Positions 44,626 through 53,906 of a stretch of DNA of 64,000 bases are shown piece by piece (position 1 is the first letter of the stretch; the number at the start of each line of letters is the position of its first letter). The notes beneath the pieces are model-generated. The model was given only the letters and a program-made list of their open reading frames with translations, was not told the origin of the DNA and did no database searches. The stretch is from Brevundimonas sp. Leaf363. GTDB taxonomy: Bacteria > Pseudomonadota > Alphaproteobacteria > Caulobacterales > Caulobacteraceae. The translations under genes and the position numbers were made by a program. Location: contig NZ_LMPZ01000002.1 in NCBI RefSeq assembly GCF_001424025.1, forward strand, positions 1,106,702-1,170,701. The letters run 5' to 3'.

Positions 44626-46440
44626 ATGGTGGGTTCAGACGAGGTCGAGACCGGAGCGGGCGTCGCCCGTCCCGGTGAAGCGGCCCAGGCTCTGGCAGCC
44701 ATCCTGCAGACCCAATACCTGCGGTACCTGATCATCTCCAGCTGGGCGCTGGGCCTGCTGGGCACCATCGGCTGGCGCACCGCCGCGGCGTGGTTCGTCG
44801 TCACGCTGGGCGCGGGCGCCCTGCGGGGCGCCTTCGAGCAGCGGCTGAGCGCCCGCGTCGGCGCCGGCTGGGGCATGGCCTTCCCCGCCGTGGCCGCCGC
44901 CACGACCGCCGCGTGGGCCGCCGCGCCGTTGCTGGCATGGTTCTCGGGCGCGCCGTTCGGGCATGAACTGGCGATCACCCTGGTGATGTCCGGCTATGTT
45001 CTGGTCTTCGCCCAGCTTCGAAGCTCGCCCCGACAGGCGCTGGTCGTGTCGTCGCCTTATGGCGCGGCGGCCGCCATCATCCTGGCCAGTCTGTGGGGCA
45101 CGCCGATCTTCTGGTCGTTCGCGGCCCTGATCCCGTTCACGGCCGCCGGCCTGTTCGTCCTGGTCACCATGACCATGATGCGCGAAGCCCGCATCAACGC
45201 CTTCCAGGAACATCAGGCCCACCTGATCCAGGAGCTGGAGGCCGCGCGCGACAAGGCCGATAACGCCAGCGCCGCCAAGTCCAACTTCCTGGGCGTGATC
45301 TCGCACGAGCTGCGCACCCCGATGAACGGCGTGCTGGGCGCGGCCCAGTTGCTGGGGGCGACGCGGCTGGAGAGCACACAGCGGGAATATCTGTCGATCA
45401 TCCGAAACTCGGGCGACAACCTGCTGAGCCTGCTGAACGACATTCTCGACATGACCAAGATCGAGGCGGGCAAGATGACGTTCGAGGTCATCGACGTCTC
45501 GACCGACGACCTGCACGGTCGCGTCACCGGGCCGTTCGCGGCCCAGGCCGAGGCCAAGGGCCTGACCTTCACCAGCCGCTTCGAAGGGGAGATCCCGGCG
45601 GTGGTGCGCGGCGATCCGCTGCGCGTCTGCCAGGTGCTGCACAATCTGCTGTCCAACGCGGTCAAGTTCACCGACAGCGGCGAGATCCTGTACGTCGTGC
45701 GCGGCGAGAAGATCGGCGAGCGCCGGGTGGCGTTCGAGTTCTCGGTCACCGATTCGGGCGCCGGAATTTCGCCGGCCGACCTCAGCCGCCTGTTCCAGCC
45801 CTTCACGCAGGTCGACGCCTCCTCGACGCGCCGTTTCGGCGGCACAGGCCTGGGCCTGACCATCGCGCGCCGCATGGCCAACATGATGGGCGGCGACATC
45901 ACCGTGACCTCCAAACTCGGCGAGGGCTCGACCTTCGTCATGCGGGTCGAGGCCGATGTCGTGGAATGGGCCAAGGTCGAGGCGGCCAAGCCGATCGAGG
46001 CCGAGATCGAGGGCGGCGCCCAGCTGCGCGTGCTTGTGGTCGAGGACCACCCGGTCAACCGCATGATCCTGGAAGCGTGGATGAGCAGCGCCAGCCACGC
46101 GACCGTCTCGGCCGAGGACGGCCAGCAGGGCGTCGACGCGGCGCAGGCGCAGCCGTTCGACCTGATCATCATGGACGTGAACATGCCGGTGATGGACGGC
46201 CTGACCGCGACGCGGATGATCCGCGAACAGGCGGGCGTCAACCAGAACACCCCCATCGTGGTCCTGTCGGCCTCGGCGCGTTCGGAAGACCATGCGGCGG
46301 GCCTGGAAGCGGGCGCCGACGCCTATCTGAACAAGCCGATCGACTTCGCCGCCCTTGCCGGCCTGATGGGCCGGGTCGCGGGCGGCCGCGACGCCGTGCG
46401 GGCCGGCATGGCCGCCGCCGGCGAGGCGATGGCGGCGTAG
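44626..46440 (+). CDS. Hybrid histidine kinase
   Basis: 604 aa. Six hydrophobic segments (residues about 35-185) form an integral membrane sensor with no periplasmic domain. A coiled linker (RINAFQEHQAHLIQELEAAR) leads to HisKA with His227 (VISHELRTPMNG), then HATPase_c (LLSNAVKFTDSGE, GGTGLGLTIARRMA), then a receiver with Asp517 (IIMDVNMPVMDG). No HPt or output domain is present, so a partner phosphotransferase elsewhere is required. The cognate signal is unknown. Confidence 0.92.
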   Translation: MVGSDEVETGAGVARPGEAAQALAAILQTQYLRYLIISSWALGLLGTIGWRTAAAWFVVTLGAGALRGAFEQRLSARVGAGWGMAFPAVAAATTAAWAAAPLLAWFSGAPFGHELAITLVMSGYVLVFAQLRSSPRQALVVSSPYGAAAAIILASLWGTPIFWSFAALIPFTAAGLFVLVTMTMMREARINAFQEHQAHLIQELEAARDKADNASAAKSNFLGVISHELRTPMNGVLGAAQLLGATRLESTQREYLSIIRNSGDNLLSLLNDILDMTKIEAGKMTFEVIDVSTDDLHGRVTGPFAAQAEAKGLTFTSRFEGEIPAVVRGDPLRVCQVLHNLLSNAVKFTDSGEILYVVRGEKIGERRVAFEFSVTDSGAGISPADLSRLFQPFTQVDASSTRRFGGTGLGLTIARRMANMMGGDITVTSKLGEGSTFVMRVEADVVEWAKVEAAKPIEAEIEGGAQLRVLVVEDHPVNRMILEAWMSSASHATVSAEDGQQGVDAAQAQPFDLIIMDVNMPVMDGLTATRMIREQAGVNQNTPIVVLSASARSEDHAAGLEAGADAYLNKPIDFAALAGLMGRVAGGRDAVRAGMAAAGEAMAA

Positions 46441-46482
46441 GGAAACGGATACGACGGCGACGCTTCGCGTTCAGATCGACGC

Positions 46483-48177
46483 ATGCGCGCCTTCGCCGAC
46501 CTTCTCGACCGCCTGTCCCTGACCAATTCGCGCAATGCGAAGCTGGTCATCCTGCGGGACTATCTGCGCGCGACGCCGGACCCGGACCGCGGCTGGGCGC
46601 TGGCGGCCCTGACCGGCGGCCTGACGTTCGACGCCGCCAAGCCGGCGATGATCCGCAAGGCGGTGCAGTCGCGGGTCGATCCGGTGCTGTTCGGCTGGTC
46701 CCACGACTTCGTCGGCGACCTGGCCGAGACGGTCGCCCTGATCTGGCCGCGCGACCCGTCCTACCGCCCGAACCGCGAGCCGGAGCTGTCCGAAGTCATC
46801 GATGCGCTGAGCCAGGCCAAGCGCACCGAGGTTCAGGCCCTTCTGGAGGGGTGGCTGGACGCGCTGGAGCCCAAGGGGCGCTGGGCGCTGCTCAAGCTTC
46901 TGACAGGCGCGCTGCGGATCGGCCTTTCGGCGCAGCTGGCGCGGACGGCGGTGGCGATGCTGCGGCCTGAGGTCCTGACATCGCCGCCCGACCCGGACGG
47001 CGGCGAAGAGACCACGCGCGTCGAGCCCCTGTCCGTCGCCGACGTCGTCGAGGTCTGGAATGAGGTCAAGCCGCCGTATGCCGACCTGCTGGCCTGGGCG
47101 GAGGGCCACGGGCCGCGGCCGGACACCGAGGCGCCCGGCCGGTTCCGCCAGGTCATGCTGGCGGTCGCCATCGACGAGGCCGTGGACTTCGCCAGGATGG
47201 CGCCGGCCGACTATGCGGTCGAATGGAAATGGGACGGCATCCGCGTCCAGGCCGTGCGCGAGGCCGGCGTCTGCCGCCTGTACTCGCGGCACGGCGACGA
47301 GATCACCGGCGCCTTTCCCGACGTGATCCAGGCCCTGGCGTTCGAGGGGGCCATCGACGGCGAACTGGTCGTCATGCGCGACGGTCAGATCGCACCCTTC
47401 GGCGACCTGCAGCAGCGGCTGAACCGCAAGACCGTCGACGCCAAGCTGACGACCGCCTTCCCCTGCGCGATCGTCGCCTATGACCTGTTGGCCGAGGCGG
47501 GGGAGGACCTGCGGCCCCTTCCGCTGAGCGACCGCCGCGCCCGGCTGGAGCGAGTAGTGGCCGAGCACCAGGGCGAGCGGCTGAGTCTGTCGCCGGTGGT
47601 CGCGTTCGAGACGTGGGAGGGGCTGGCGATCCTGCGCGCCGATCCGCCGGTGGGCGCGGCGGCTGAGGGCTTGATGCTGAAACGGTGGGACAGCGCCTAT
47701 GTCGCCGGCCGCCCCAAGGGGCCGTGGTTCAAGTGGAAGCGGGATCCCCACACCCTGGACTGCGTGCTGATGTACGCCCAGCGCGGGCACGGAAAGCGAT
47801 CCAGCTTCTATTCCGACTTCACCTTCGGCGTCTGGACGGAGGAGGGGGCGCTGACGCCGGTCGGCAAGGCCTACTTCGGCTTCACCGACGAGGAGCTTAA
47901 GCAGCTGGACAAGTTCGTGCGCGACCACACCACCGAACGCTTTGGCCCCGTTCGCTCGGTCCGCGCCGAGCGCGATTTCGGCCTGGTTCTGGAGATCGCG
48001 TTCGAGGGCCTGCAGCGCTCGCCCCGGCACAAGTCGGGGGTCGCCATGCGCTTCCCGCGGGTCAGCCGCATCCGCTGGGACAAGCCGGCGCGCGAGGCCG
48101 ACACCCACGACGCGGTCATGGACCTGCTGGACCAGATCGAACGCGGCGGCGGGCGCGTGGCCCAGGCAAAAAGCTAG
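46483..48177 (+). CDS. ATP-dependent DNA ligase (cisplatin damage response type)
   Basis: 564 aa. N-terminal DNA-binding domain, then adenylation domain with the active Lys249 in YAVEWKWDGIRVQAV, then the OB fold (GRPKGPWFKWKRDPHTLDCV). This length and order match the alphaproteobacterial cisplatin-damage ATP-ligase. In other genomes it travels with a ligase-associated exonuclease, a DEXH helicase and a phosphoesterase; none is in this window. It is convergent with the cysteine-rich gene, and their stops share CTAG. Confidence 0.9.
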   Translation: MRAFADLLDRLSLTNSRNAKLVILRDYLRATPDPDRGWALAALTGGLTFDAAKPAMIRKAVQSRVDPVLFGWSHDFVGDLAETVALIWPRDPSYRPNREPELSEVIDALSQAKRTEVQALLEGWLDALEPKGRWALLKLLTGALRIGLSAQLARTAVAMLRPEVLTSPPDPDGGEETTRVEPLSVADVVEVWNEVKPPYADLLAWAEGHGPRPDTEAPGRFRQVMLAVAIDEAVDFARMAPADYAVEWKWDGIRVQAVREAGVCRLYSRHGDEITGAFPDVIQALAFEGAIDGELVVMRDGQIAPFGDLQQRLNRKTVDAKLTTAFPCAIVAYDLLAEAGEDLRPLPLSDRRARLERVVAEHQGERLSLSPVVAFETWEGLAILRADPPVGAAAEGLMLKRWDSAYVAGRPKGPWFKWKRDPHTLDCVLMYAQRGHGKRSSFYSDFTFGVWTEEGALTPVGKAYFGFTDEELKQLDKFVRDHTTERFGPVRSVRAERDFGLVLEIAFEGLQRSPRHKSGVAMRFPRVSRIRWDKPAREADTHDAVMDLLDQIERGGGRVAQAKS

Positions 48178-48788
48178 GCGGCGCGCGCCTTCGGCTGCGC
48201 CGCGCGCTTGCGTCGCCAGTCGGCGTCCAACCGTTCCGTGACGCCGACCAGCTGCAGGAACGCGACCGCGGGCAGAGGCTCGCCGCCGGTCTCATTCGTC
48301 GCCGGGATCAGCAGAGGCGTCACCAGCCACAACTCGGGGAAGGGCTGAACATTGACGTTCGGGTCGGCCTTCAGATGCGGACAGTGCTGCAGCGACAGGT
48401 CCGAACACGCCTTGTGCAGCGGTGCGATCGAGCCGGCGTCAATCACGACGCGGGCGTCCTCGATCTCGCGCGGCAGGGCCATGCCGTTGGCGTCACGCCT
48501 CAGGCTGCCCGCCCATGTGCGCCGCGCGACCTGGGTCCAGCGGTCGCCCGTTTGCGTCGGCTCACCGCACATCGGGCACAGCATTCGCTGAACGGACAGC
48601 CGCTGTCGGAGCAGGTGGTTCTTGGAATACTCCGGTTTGCCGAAGCCGGCCGCCTCTTGCTGGCACAGGGCCAGGGCGCCGACGCTGGCGCAGGGCGCGA
48701 CGCCGGTGATGGCTTCGGCGGTCCAGCTGGTCACCCAGGGCACGTCCACGCCGACGCTGAGATGCGACTTCTTCATTCCGGGGACCAT
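48174..48788 (-). CDS. Cysteine-rich hypothetical protein (CPxCG motif)
   Basis: 204 aa. Two possible metal sites: RMLCPMCGEPT (Cys71, Cys74) and LHKACSDLSLQHCPHLK (His125, Cys128, Cys136, His138). VPWVTSWTAEAITGVAPC is the other conserved-looking part. I do not recognise a named family with certainty; CPxCG motifs of this sort occur in proteins of unknown function. ATG 48788 or ATG 48776 (MKKSHLSV) may be the start; longer frames invade the divergent mscS gene. Divergent from mscS by 76 bases. Confidence 0.6.
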   Translation of the reverse strand: MVPGMKKSHLSVGVDVPWVTSWTAEAITGVAPCASVGALALCQQEAAGFGKPEYSKNHLLRQRLSVQRMLCPMCGEPTQTGDRWTQVARRTWAGSLRRDANGMALPREIEDARVVIDAGSIAPLHKACSDLSLQHCPHLKADPNVNVQPFPELWLVTPLLIPATNETGGEPLPAVAFLQLVGVTERLDADWRRKRAAQPKARAA

Positions 48789-48864
48789 AGCGGCGCCCTG
48801 AAAGGCGTCCACATGCAACTGCGGCGCTGGCCCGGCGCGGTCGGTATGCGCTAGGGGACGCCGG

Positions 48865-49860
48865 ATGCGCACCGACCTGGCCTCCGCCGCCACCGCAAAC
48901 AGCCTGCTGCCCCGGCCCGACATCCGACTGGACGAGGCGACCCTGCTGAAGCTGACCGAGGTGATCGGCGACTTCGCGGTCAACGTCGCGATCGCCCTGC
49001 TGATCCTGGGCGTCACCCTGTTCGTGGCGCGTTGGGCGGCCAAGGTGACGCGCGAGGGCCTGAGCAAGGTCCGCGGCTTCCGCCATGACCCGACGGTGCT
49101 CAGCTTCGCCGTGCAGGTCGTGCGGGTCGTCATCCTGCTGATCGGTCTGATCGCGGTGTTGCAGCGGCTGGGTGTCCAGACCGCCTCCATCATCGCCGTG
49201 CTGGGCGCCGCGTCCCTGGCGGTCGGTCTGGCGCTTCAGGGCACGCTGTCGAACGTGGCGGCGGGCGTGATGTTGCTGGTGCTGCGGCCTTACCGCGTCG
49301 GCGACCTGGTCAACATCGACGGCAACATCGGCAAGGTGCAGCGGCTGGATCTGTTTTTCACCCAGCTGGGCGACGCCAACAACGTCAAGATCATGTGCCC
49401 GAACAGCAAGGTGTTCGGCGACGTCATCCTGAACCTGTCGGGGCAGAGCACGCGCCGGATCCAGCTGGCCATCGGCGTCGGCTACGGCGCCAATCTCAGC
49501 CAGGCGCGCGATGTCATCGCGACGGCGGCCGCGGCGCAAGGCGCCATCCTGGCGGATCCGGCGCCGTGGGCGGGGGTCACCAATCTGCTGGACAGTTCGG
49601 TCGAGATCACCCTGACCTGCTGGGTCGCGTCGAGCGACTACTGGCAGGGCAAGGCCGATGTCCTTCAGGCCGTGAAGGAAGCGCTGGACGCGGCCGGGAT
49701 CGAGATTCCGTTCCCGCATCAGGTCGCCGTGCCCTACGACCCGCGCGACCCCGTATTGCCCGCTGCGGTGGAGGGCGCCGCCGGGCTGGCGGCGGCGCGG
49801 CCTGTCCATGGCGACGGGGGCTTCGAAACCCATCCCGACCGCGCTGACGACGAGATTTGA
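48865..49860 (+). CDS. Small-conductance mechanosensitive channel (MscS family)
   Basis: 331 aa. Three membrane segments (VNVAIALLILGVTLFVARW, VQVVRVVILLIGLIAVLQ, and pore helix IIAVLGAASLAVGLALQGTL followed by LSNVAAGVMLLVLRPYRVGD). The beta domain carries NIDGNIGKVQRLDLFFT. Homo-heptamers release solutes on hypo-osmotic shock. The last ~40 residues are an extra Ala/Pro tail. The next gene starts six bases after the stop. Confidence 0.92.
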   Translation: MRTDLASAATANSLLPRPDIRLDEATLLKLTEVIGDFAVNVAIALLILGVTLFVARWAAKVTREGLSKVRGFRHDPTVLSFAVQVVRVVILLIGLIAVLQRLGVQTASIIAVLGAASLAVGLALQGTLSNVAAGVMLLVLRPYRVGDLVNIDGNIGKVQRLDLFFTQLGDANNVKIMCPNSKVFGDVILNLSGQSTRRIQLAIGVGYGANLSQARDVIATAAAAQGAILADPAPWAGVTNLLDSSVEITLTCWVASSDYWQGKADVLQAVKEALDAAGIEIPFPHQVAVPYDPRDPVLPAAVEGAAGLAAARPVHGDGGFETHPDRADDEI

Positions 49861-49865
49861 CGGCC

Positions 49866-50882
49866 ATGCGCTACGACTTCGGCTCCGACAACACCGCCGG
49901 CATGGCCCCCGCCGCGATGCAGGCCCTGATCGCCGCCAACGAAGGTTACGCCAAGTCTTACGGCGCCGACGACGTCACGGCGCGCGCGGCCGAGCAGATC
50001 CGTCAGCGCCTGGATGCGGACGCGGAGATCCGCTTCGTCTTCTCGGGCACGGCGGCCAACGCCATCGCCCTGTCGATGCTGGCCTATCCGCACGAGGCCG
50101 TTCTGGCCCACCACGCGGCCCACGTCTGCACGGACGAGACGGGCGCGCCGGGGTTCTTCGGCCAGGGCGTCGGCCTGATCGGCCTGCCAGGCGAGAGCGG
50201 CAAGATCGATCCCAAGGCGATGGCGGCCATCCTCGACGAGACGGAGGTGGGTCACCGCCAGCCGCCCGCGGCCCTCAGCCTGACGCAGGCCACCGAATAC
50301 GGCGGCGTCTATTCCGAGGAGGAGCTGCGCCACCTGATCGAGCCGGTGAAGGCGCTGGGCTACGGCGTCCACATGGACGGGGCGCGGCTTGCCAACGCGG
50401 CGGCGGGCGGGTTCGACCTGACCCAGATCGCGCGGCTGGGCGTGGACATTCTGGTCTTCGGCGGGGCCAAGGCAGGGGCCGGCGGCGTCGAGGCGCTGGT
50501 CATGTTCGACCACAGCCTGGCGCGGCGCATCGACAATCGCTTGAAGCAGGCGGGGCAGACGGCGTCCAAGAGTCGCCTGTTGGCCGCACCGATGCTGGGT
50601 CTGCTGGAGAGCGAGGCCTGGGAGACGGGCGCCGCCCACGCCAATCTGATGGCGCGGCGGCTGGCGGAGGGCGTTGCCCTGCGCTCGGCCTTCGTGCTGG
50701 CCCACCCGGTGGAAGCCAACACCGTATTCGTGCGCATGCCGGTGCGCGCACACAAGCGGGTCAACGACGCGGGTTGGGCCTGTTATCGCTTCGACGACGG
50801 CTCGGTTCGCTTCGTCTGCTCCTGGGCGACGACGATCGAGGCGGTGGACGAACTGATCGAGGCTGTGGTCGCGGCGGGATGA
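49866..50882 (+). CDS. Threonine aldolase family PLP enzyme
   Basis: 338 aa, cytosolic. Fold type I aldolase/beta-eliminating lyase: RYDFGSDNTAGMAPAAMQAL at the N-terminus, GVHMDGARLANAAA (PLP-contact Asp), and Lys202 in ILVFGGAKAGAGGVEAL. It should cleave L-threonine or related beta-hydroxy amino acids to glycine and an aldehyde. ATG 49866 is chosen; the in-frame TTG 9 bases earlier is unlikely. It follows mscS closely, perhaps on the same transcript. Confidence 0.85.
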   Translation: MRYDFGSDNTAGMAPAAMQALIAANEGYAKSYGADDVTARAAEQIRQRLDADAEIRFVFSGTAANAIALSMLAYPHEAVLAHHAAHVCTDETGAPGFFGQGVGLIGLPGESGKIDPKAMAAILDETEVGHRQPPAALSLTQATEYGGVYSEEELRHLIEPVKALGYGVHMDGARLANAAAGGFDLTQIARLGVDILVFGGAKAGAGGVEALVMFDHSLARRIDNRLKQAGQTASKSRLLAAPMLGLLESEAWETGAAHANLMARRLAEGVALRSAFVLAHPVEANTVFVRMPVRAHKRVNDAGWACYRFDDGSVRFVCSWATTIEAVDELIEAVVAAG

Positions 50883-50920
50883 TCTTTCCGCGTCGCCCCA
50901 AGCGCCCCATATGACGGCGG

Positions 50921-52768
50921 ATGACGATGCGGGGTGAGCGCGGCCGGCGAGACGGCACTTCTGAACTGACGTCCGAGGCCGGCGCCTGGGATCAGCTGAA
51001 GGATCTGTTCGGCGTGGTGCGCCGGTCGGATGCGCCGCATCTGGGCCTGCGCCTGTCCCTCGCCATCGGCCTGACCCTGGCGGGCAAGGCGCTGGGCGTG
51101 CTGGCGCCGCTGGTGCTCGGCGCCGCCGTCAATCGGCTGGCGGCCGGGCAGGGGGCGGCGGTCGCCGTGGGCTGGAGCTTCGCCGCCTTCGCGGTCGGCT
51201 GGGCCCTGGTGCGCTTCATCTCCTCCGCGGCGCCCCAGGCGTCCGACGTGGTGTTCGCTCCGGTGCGCCAGGCGGCCCAGCAGCGAACGGCGGCCGACAC
51301 CTTCGCCCACGCCCTGACCCTGTCGCTGGATTTCCATCAGACCAAACGCTCCGGCAGCCTGTCGCGAACGGTCGAGCGGGGCTCGCGAGCGGTCGATTTC
51401 CTGCTGCGGATCCTGGCGTTCAATCTTGTGCCGACGGGGCTGGAGCTGATCCTCGCGGCCGCCGTGCTGGGCGGCAAGTACGATTGGCGCTTCGCGGCCG
51501 TGGCCGTGGCGGTGGTCGCCATCTACGCTGCCTGCACCTTCGCCCTGTCGAACTGGCGGCTGGAGCATCGGCGCATCATGAACGCCGCCGACAGCGAGGC
51601 GGCCGGGCAGGCGGTCGACGCCCTGCTGAATTACGAGACCGTCAAGGCTTTCGGGGCCGAGACGCGCGCGGCCGAAGGGTATGATCGGGCGCTGGGCGTC
51701 TATGGCGCGGCGGCGCTGAAGGCCAACAGCTCGCTGGCGGCGCTGAACGTCATTCAGGGCCTGATCATGAACGTCGGCCTGGGCGTCATGGCGGTGATGG
51801 CGGGCATTGAGGCGGCGGCCGGCAGGATGGGGCCGGGCGACGTGACTGCGGCCGTTCTGATCATGATCTCCCTCTATGCGCCGCTGAACATCCTGGGCTT
51901 CGCCTATCGGGAAATCCGCCAGTCCTTCATCGACATGGAGCAGATGCTGAAGGTGACGCGCCAGCGGCCGGCCATCGCGGACCGGGCGGGCGCGGTCGCC
52001 TTGCCGCCGTCCGAAAGCGGCGGCGCCGAGGTGGTGTTCGAACACGTCGGGTTCCGCCATGACGCCCGCGCCAGCGGCCTGGACGACGTCAGCTTCGTTA
52101 CCGCTCCCGGCACGACCACGGCCCTTGTCGGGGCCTCCGGGGCGGGCAAGTCCACCATCGTCAAGCTGGCCCTGCGCCTGCTGGACGCGCAGGAGGGCGT
52201 GGTGCGGATAGATGGGGTCGATGTGCGTGACGCGACCCAGGCGTCGCTGCGCCAGCGCGTCGCGCTGGTCCCTCAGGACGTGGCGCTGTTCAACGACACG
52301 CTGCGCGCCAACATCGGTTTCGCCAAGCCGGACAGTGGCGAGGCGGCCATCTGGGCGGCGGCGGAGGCGGCCGAGTTGGCGACCTTCATCCGCAGCCTGC
52401 CGGACGGCATGGAGACGGTGGTGGGCGAGCGCGGCCTGAAGCTGTCGGGCGGCGAGCGCCAGCGCGTCGGCATCGCCCGCGCCCTGCTGGCCGACCCCAG
52501 CCTGCTGATCCTCGACGAGGCCACCAGCGCGCTGGACAGCCGCACCGAGGCCGCCATCCAGAAGACCCTGCGCAAGGTCCGTGCGGGCCGCACCACCCTG
52601 GTCGTCGCCCACCGACTGTCGACCATATCGGACGCCCAGCAGATTCTGGTGCTGAAGGATGGCCGCGTCATCGAGCGCGGGCGGCACGACGAACTGATCG
52701 CGCGGGACGGCGAATATGCGTCCCTGTGGCGGCGTCAGACCCGGACCGGCGTGAGGGCCGCCGTCTAG
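50921..52768 (+). CDS. ABC transporter, fused permease/ATPase (Atm1/heavy-metal type)
   Basis: 615 aa exporter half: six membrane segments (residues ~30-330), with ALLNYETVKAFGAETRAAEG, the hallmark of Atm1/HMT-type exporters, then an NBD with Walker A GASGAGKST, signature LSGGERQRV, Walker B LLILDEATSALDS and the switch His in VVAHRLS. Atm1-type proteins export glutathione-linked sulphur species or metal-thiol conjugates. A homodimer is expected. Its stop shares CTAG with the convergent gene downstream. Confidence 0.9.
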   Translation: MTMRGERGRRDGTSELTSEAGAWDQLKDLFGVVRRSDAPHLGLRLSLAIGLTLAGKALGVLAPLVLGAAVNRLAAGQGAAVAVGWSFAAFAVGWALVRFISSAAPQASDVVFAPVRQAAQQRTAADTFAHALTLSLDFHQTKRSGSLSRTVERGSRAVDFLLRILAFNLVPTGLELILAAAVLGGKYDWRFAAVAVAVVAIYAACTFALSNWRLEHRRIMNAADSEAAGQAVDALLNYETVKAFGAETRAAEGYDRALGVYGAAALKANSSLAALNVIQGLIMNVGLGVMAVMAGIEAAAGRMGPGDVTAAVLIMISLYAPLNILGFAYREIRQSFIDMEQMLKVTRQRPAIADRAGAVALPPSESGGAEVVFEHVGFRHDARASGLDDVSFVTAPGTTTALVGASGAGKSTIVKLALRLLDAQEGVVRIDGVDVRDATQASLRQRVALVPQDVALFNDTLRANIGFAKPDSGEAAIWAAAEAAELATFIRSLPDGMETVVGERGLKLSGGERQRVGIARALLADPSLLILDEATSALDSRTEAAIQKTLRKVRAGRTTLVVAHRLSTISDAQQILVLKDGRVIERGRHDELIARDGEYASLWRRQTRTGVRAAV

Positions 52769-53232
52769 GCCTCCGCAGCGCCCAGCTTGCGCTCGACGAC
52801 CTGACGCAAGTGGTCGCGCAGGGCGGCGCGGCCGGTTTCGTCCTCGGCGGGCAGGTCCTTCAGCAGTCGCATGGCCTGGGCGTGGCTCTGGACGATGCGC
52901 CAGTCGAACGGCCCGTCGCGATGGGCGTCGATGAGATCGCACAGGCCCGCCGCCGCCTGGCAGAGATCGGTCATGGAGAAGGGGCCGGCGGCGTCGATCA
53001 CGGCATTGCTGGCCACGTAGATCTTGCGCAGAACCCAGTCCTGATCGTCGGCCGAGGGGGCGGGCGTGGTAAGAAGCTGGGTCAGCGCGGCGTCCACGAC
53101 GACCATCGCCTGATCTTTCAGGGTCGCCTGATTGGCTTCGGCGCGCGCGACCGCGACGCCGACGCTGACGCCGCCGGGCCGATCGATCAATGTCGAGAGG
53201 CGCGACTTGACCGGGATGCGCAGGACGGTCAT
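52765..53232 (-). CDS. Hypothetical helical protein coupled to a response regulator
   Basis: 155 aa, mostly helical. It begins MTVLRIPVKSRLSTLIDRPG and includes KIYVASNAVIDAAGPFSMTD and DLCQAAAGLCDLIDAHRDGP. It starts on the ATGA at the end of the response-regulator gene, so the two are translated together. It has no clear HPt His in the usual x-x-HxxKG context, but IDAHRDG is near the right place. I cannot name its family. Confidence 0.7.
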   Translation of the reverse strand: MTVLRIPVKSRLSTLIDRPGGVSVGVAVARAEANQATLKDQAMVVVDAALTQLLTTPAPSADDQDWVLRKIYVASNAVIDAAGPFSMTDLCQAAAGLCDLIDAHRDGPFDWRIVQSHAQAMRLLKDLPAEDETGRAALRDHLRQVVERKLGAAEA

Positions 53233-53831
53233 CGGGCGTCACCACCGTCGGTCGGCCCGGTCGAGGCGGCCATGGCGCGCTGCTGGGCCTCGAAGGCTGT
53301 CTTGCGGATCAGGTCGGAGCGCCGCTCCTCGCCTTCCGGCGCCTTGCCGTCGCGAATGCGCCGGTCGGGGCCCATGTAGTCGCCCAACTCGAGGAACGGA
53401 CGCTGGTCGCGCGCCACCCAGACGATCCGCTCGAGAAGGGCGGCGGCGCTGAACGGCTTGGTGATCAGGAAGTTGGCCCCGCAGTCGCGGGCGTCCGTGA
53501 CGCGCGAGCGGCGCACGTGGGCGCCGGTCAGGATGACAGGCGCAAAGGCGTTCGGCTCCAGCCCCGAGCGTCTCAGCCAGCGCACGAACTCGTAGCCGTC
53601 CATGCCCGGCATCTCGGTGTCGACCAGGATCAGATCGACCTTGCTGTCCTCCAGGATCTCGATGGCCTTGGCGGCGCTGTGGCAGGTGTATTTGGTCTGG
53701 ATGCCGAAGCCGAGCAGCGCCTGCGCCGTCAGGTCCAGCGAGAAGGGCGTGTCGTCGATCACCATGGTGACCGCCCCGTTCAGGTTGATCACGCCGGTGT
53801 CGCGCAGGGGCTCGCCGACGGTGCCTACCAT
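53229..53831 (-). CDS. Single-domain response regulator with C-terminal tail
   Basis: 200 aa. The receiver carries acidic pair Asp26-Asp27 (VTMVIDDTPFS), phospho-acceptor Asp71 (LILVDTEMPGMDGYEF), Thr in VILTGAHV, and Lys in LITKPFSAAAL. The ~50-residue tail (YMGPDRRIRDGKAPEGEERR) has the GPDRR motif of PilZ-neighbour or CheY-like proteins common in Caulobacterales. No DNA-binding domain. It probably signals with the 155-aa partner it is coupled to. Confidence 0.9.
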   Translation of the reverse strand: MVGTVGEPLRDTGVINLNGAVTMVIDDTPFSLDLTAQALLGFGIQTKYTCHSAAKAIEILEDSKVDLILVDTEMPGMDGYEFVRWLRRSGLEPNAFAPVILTGAHVRRSRVTDARDCGANFLITKPFSAAALLERIVWVARDQRPFLELGDYMGPDRRIRDGKAPEGEERRSDLIRKTAFEAQQRAMAASTGPTDGGDAR

Positions 53832-53906
53832 TGGACGGGTGCTCTACGCGGTATCGATCGCCCCTGATTCATCGATCAAGGGTGCCGGGGCGTGGTGGAT
53901 GTTGGG

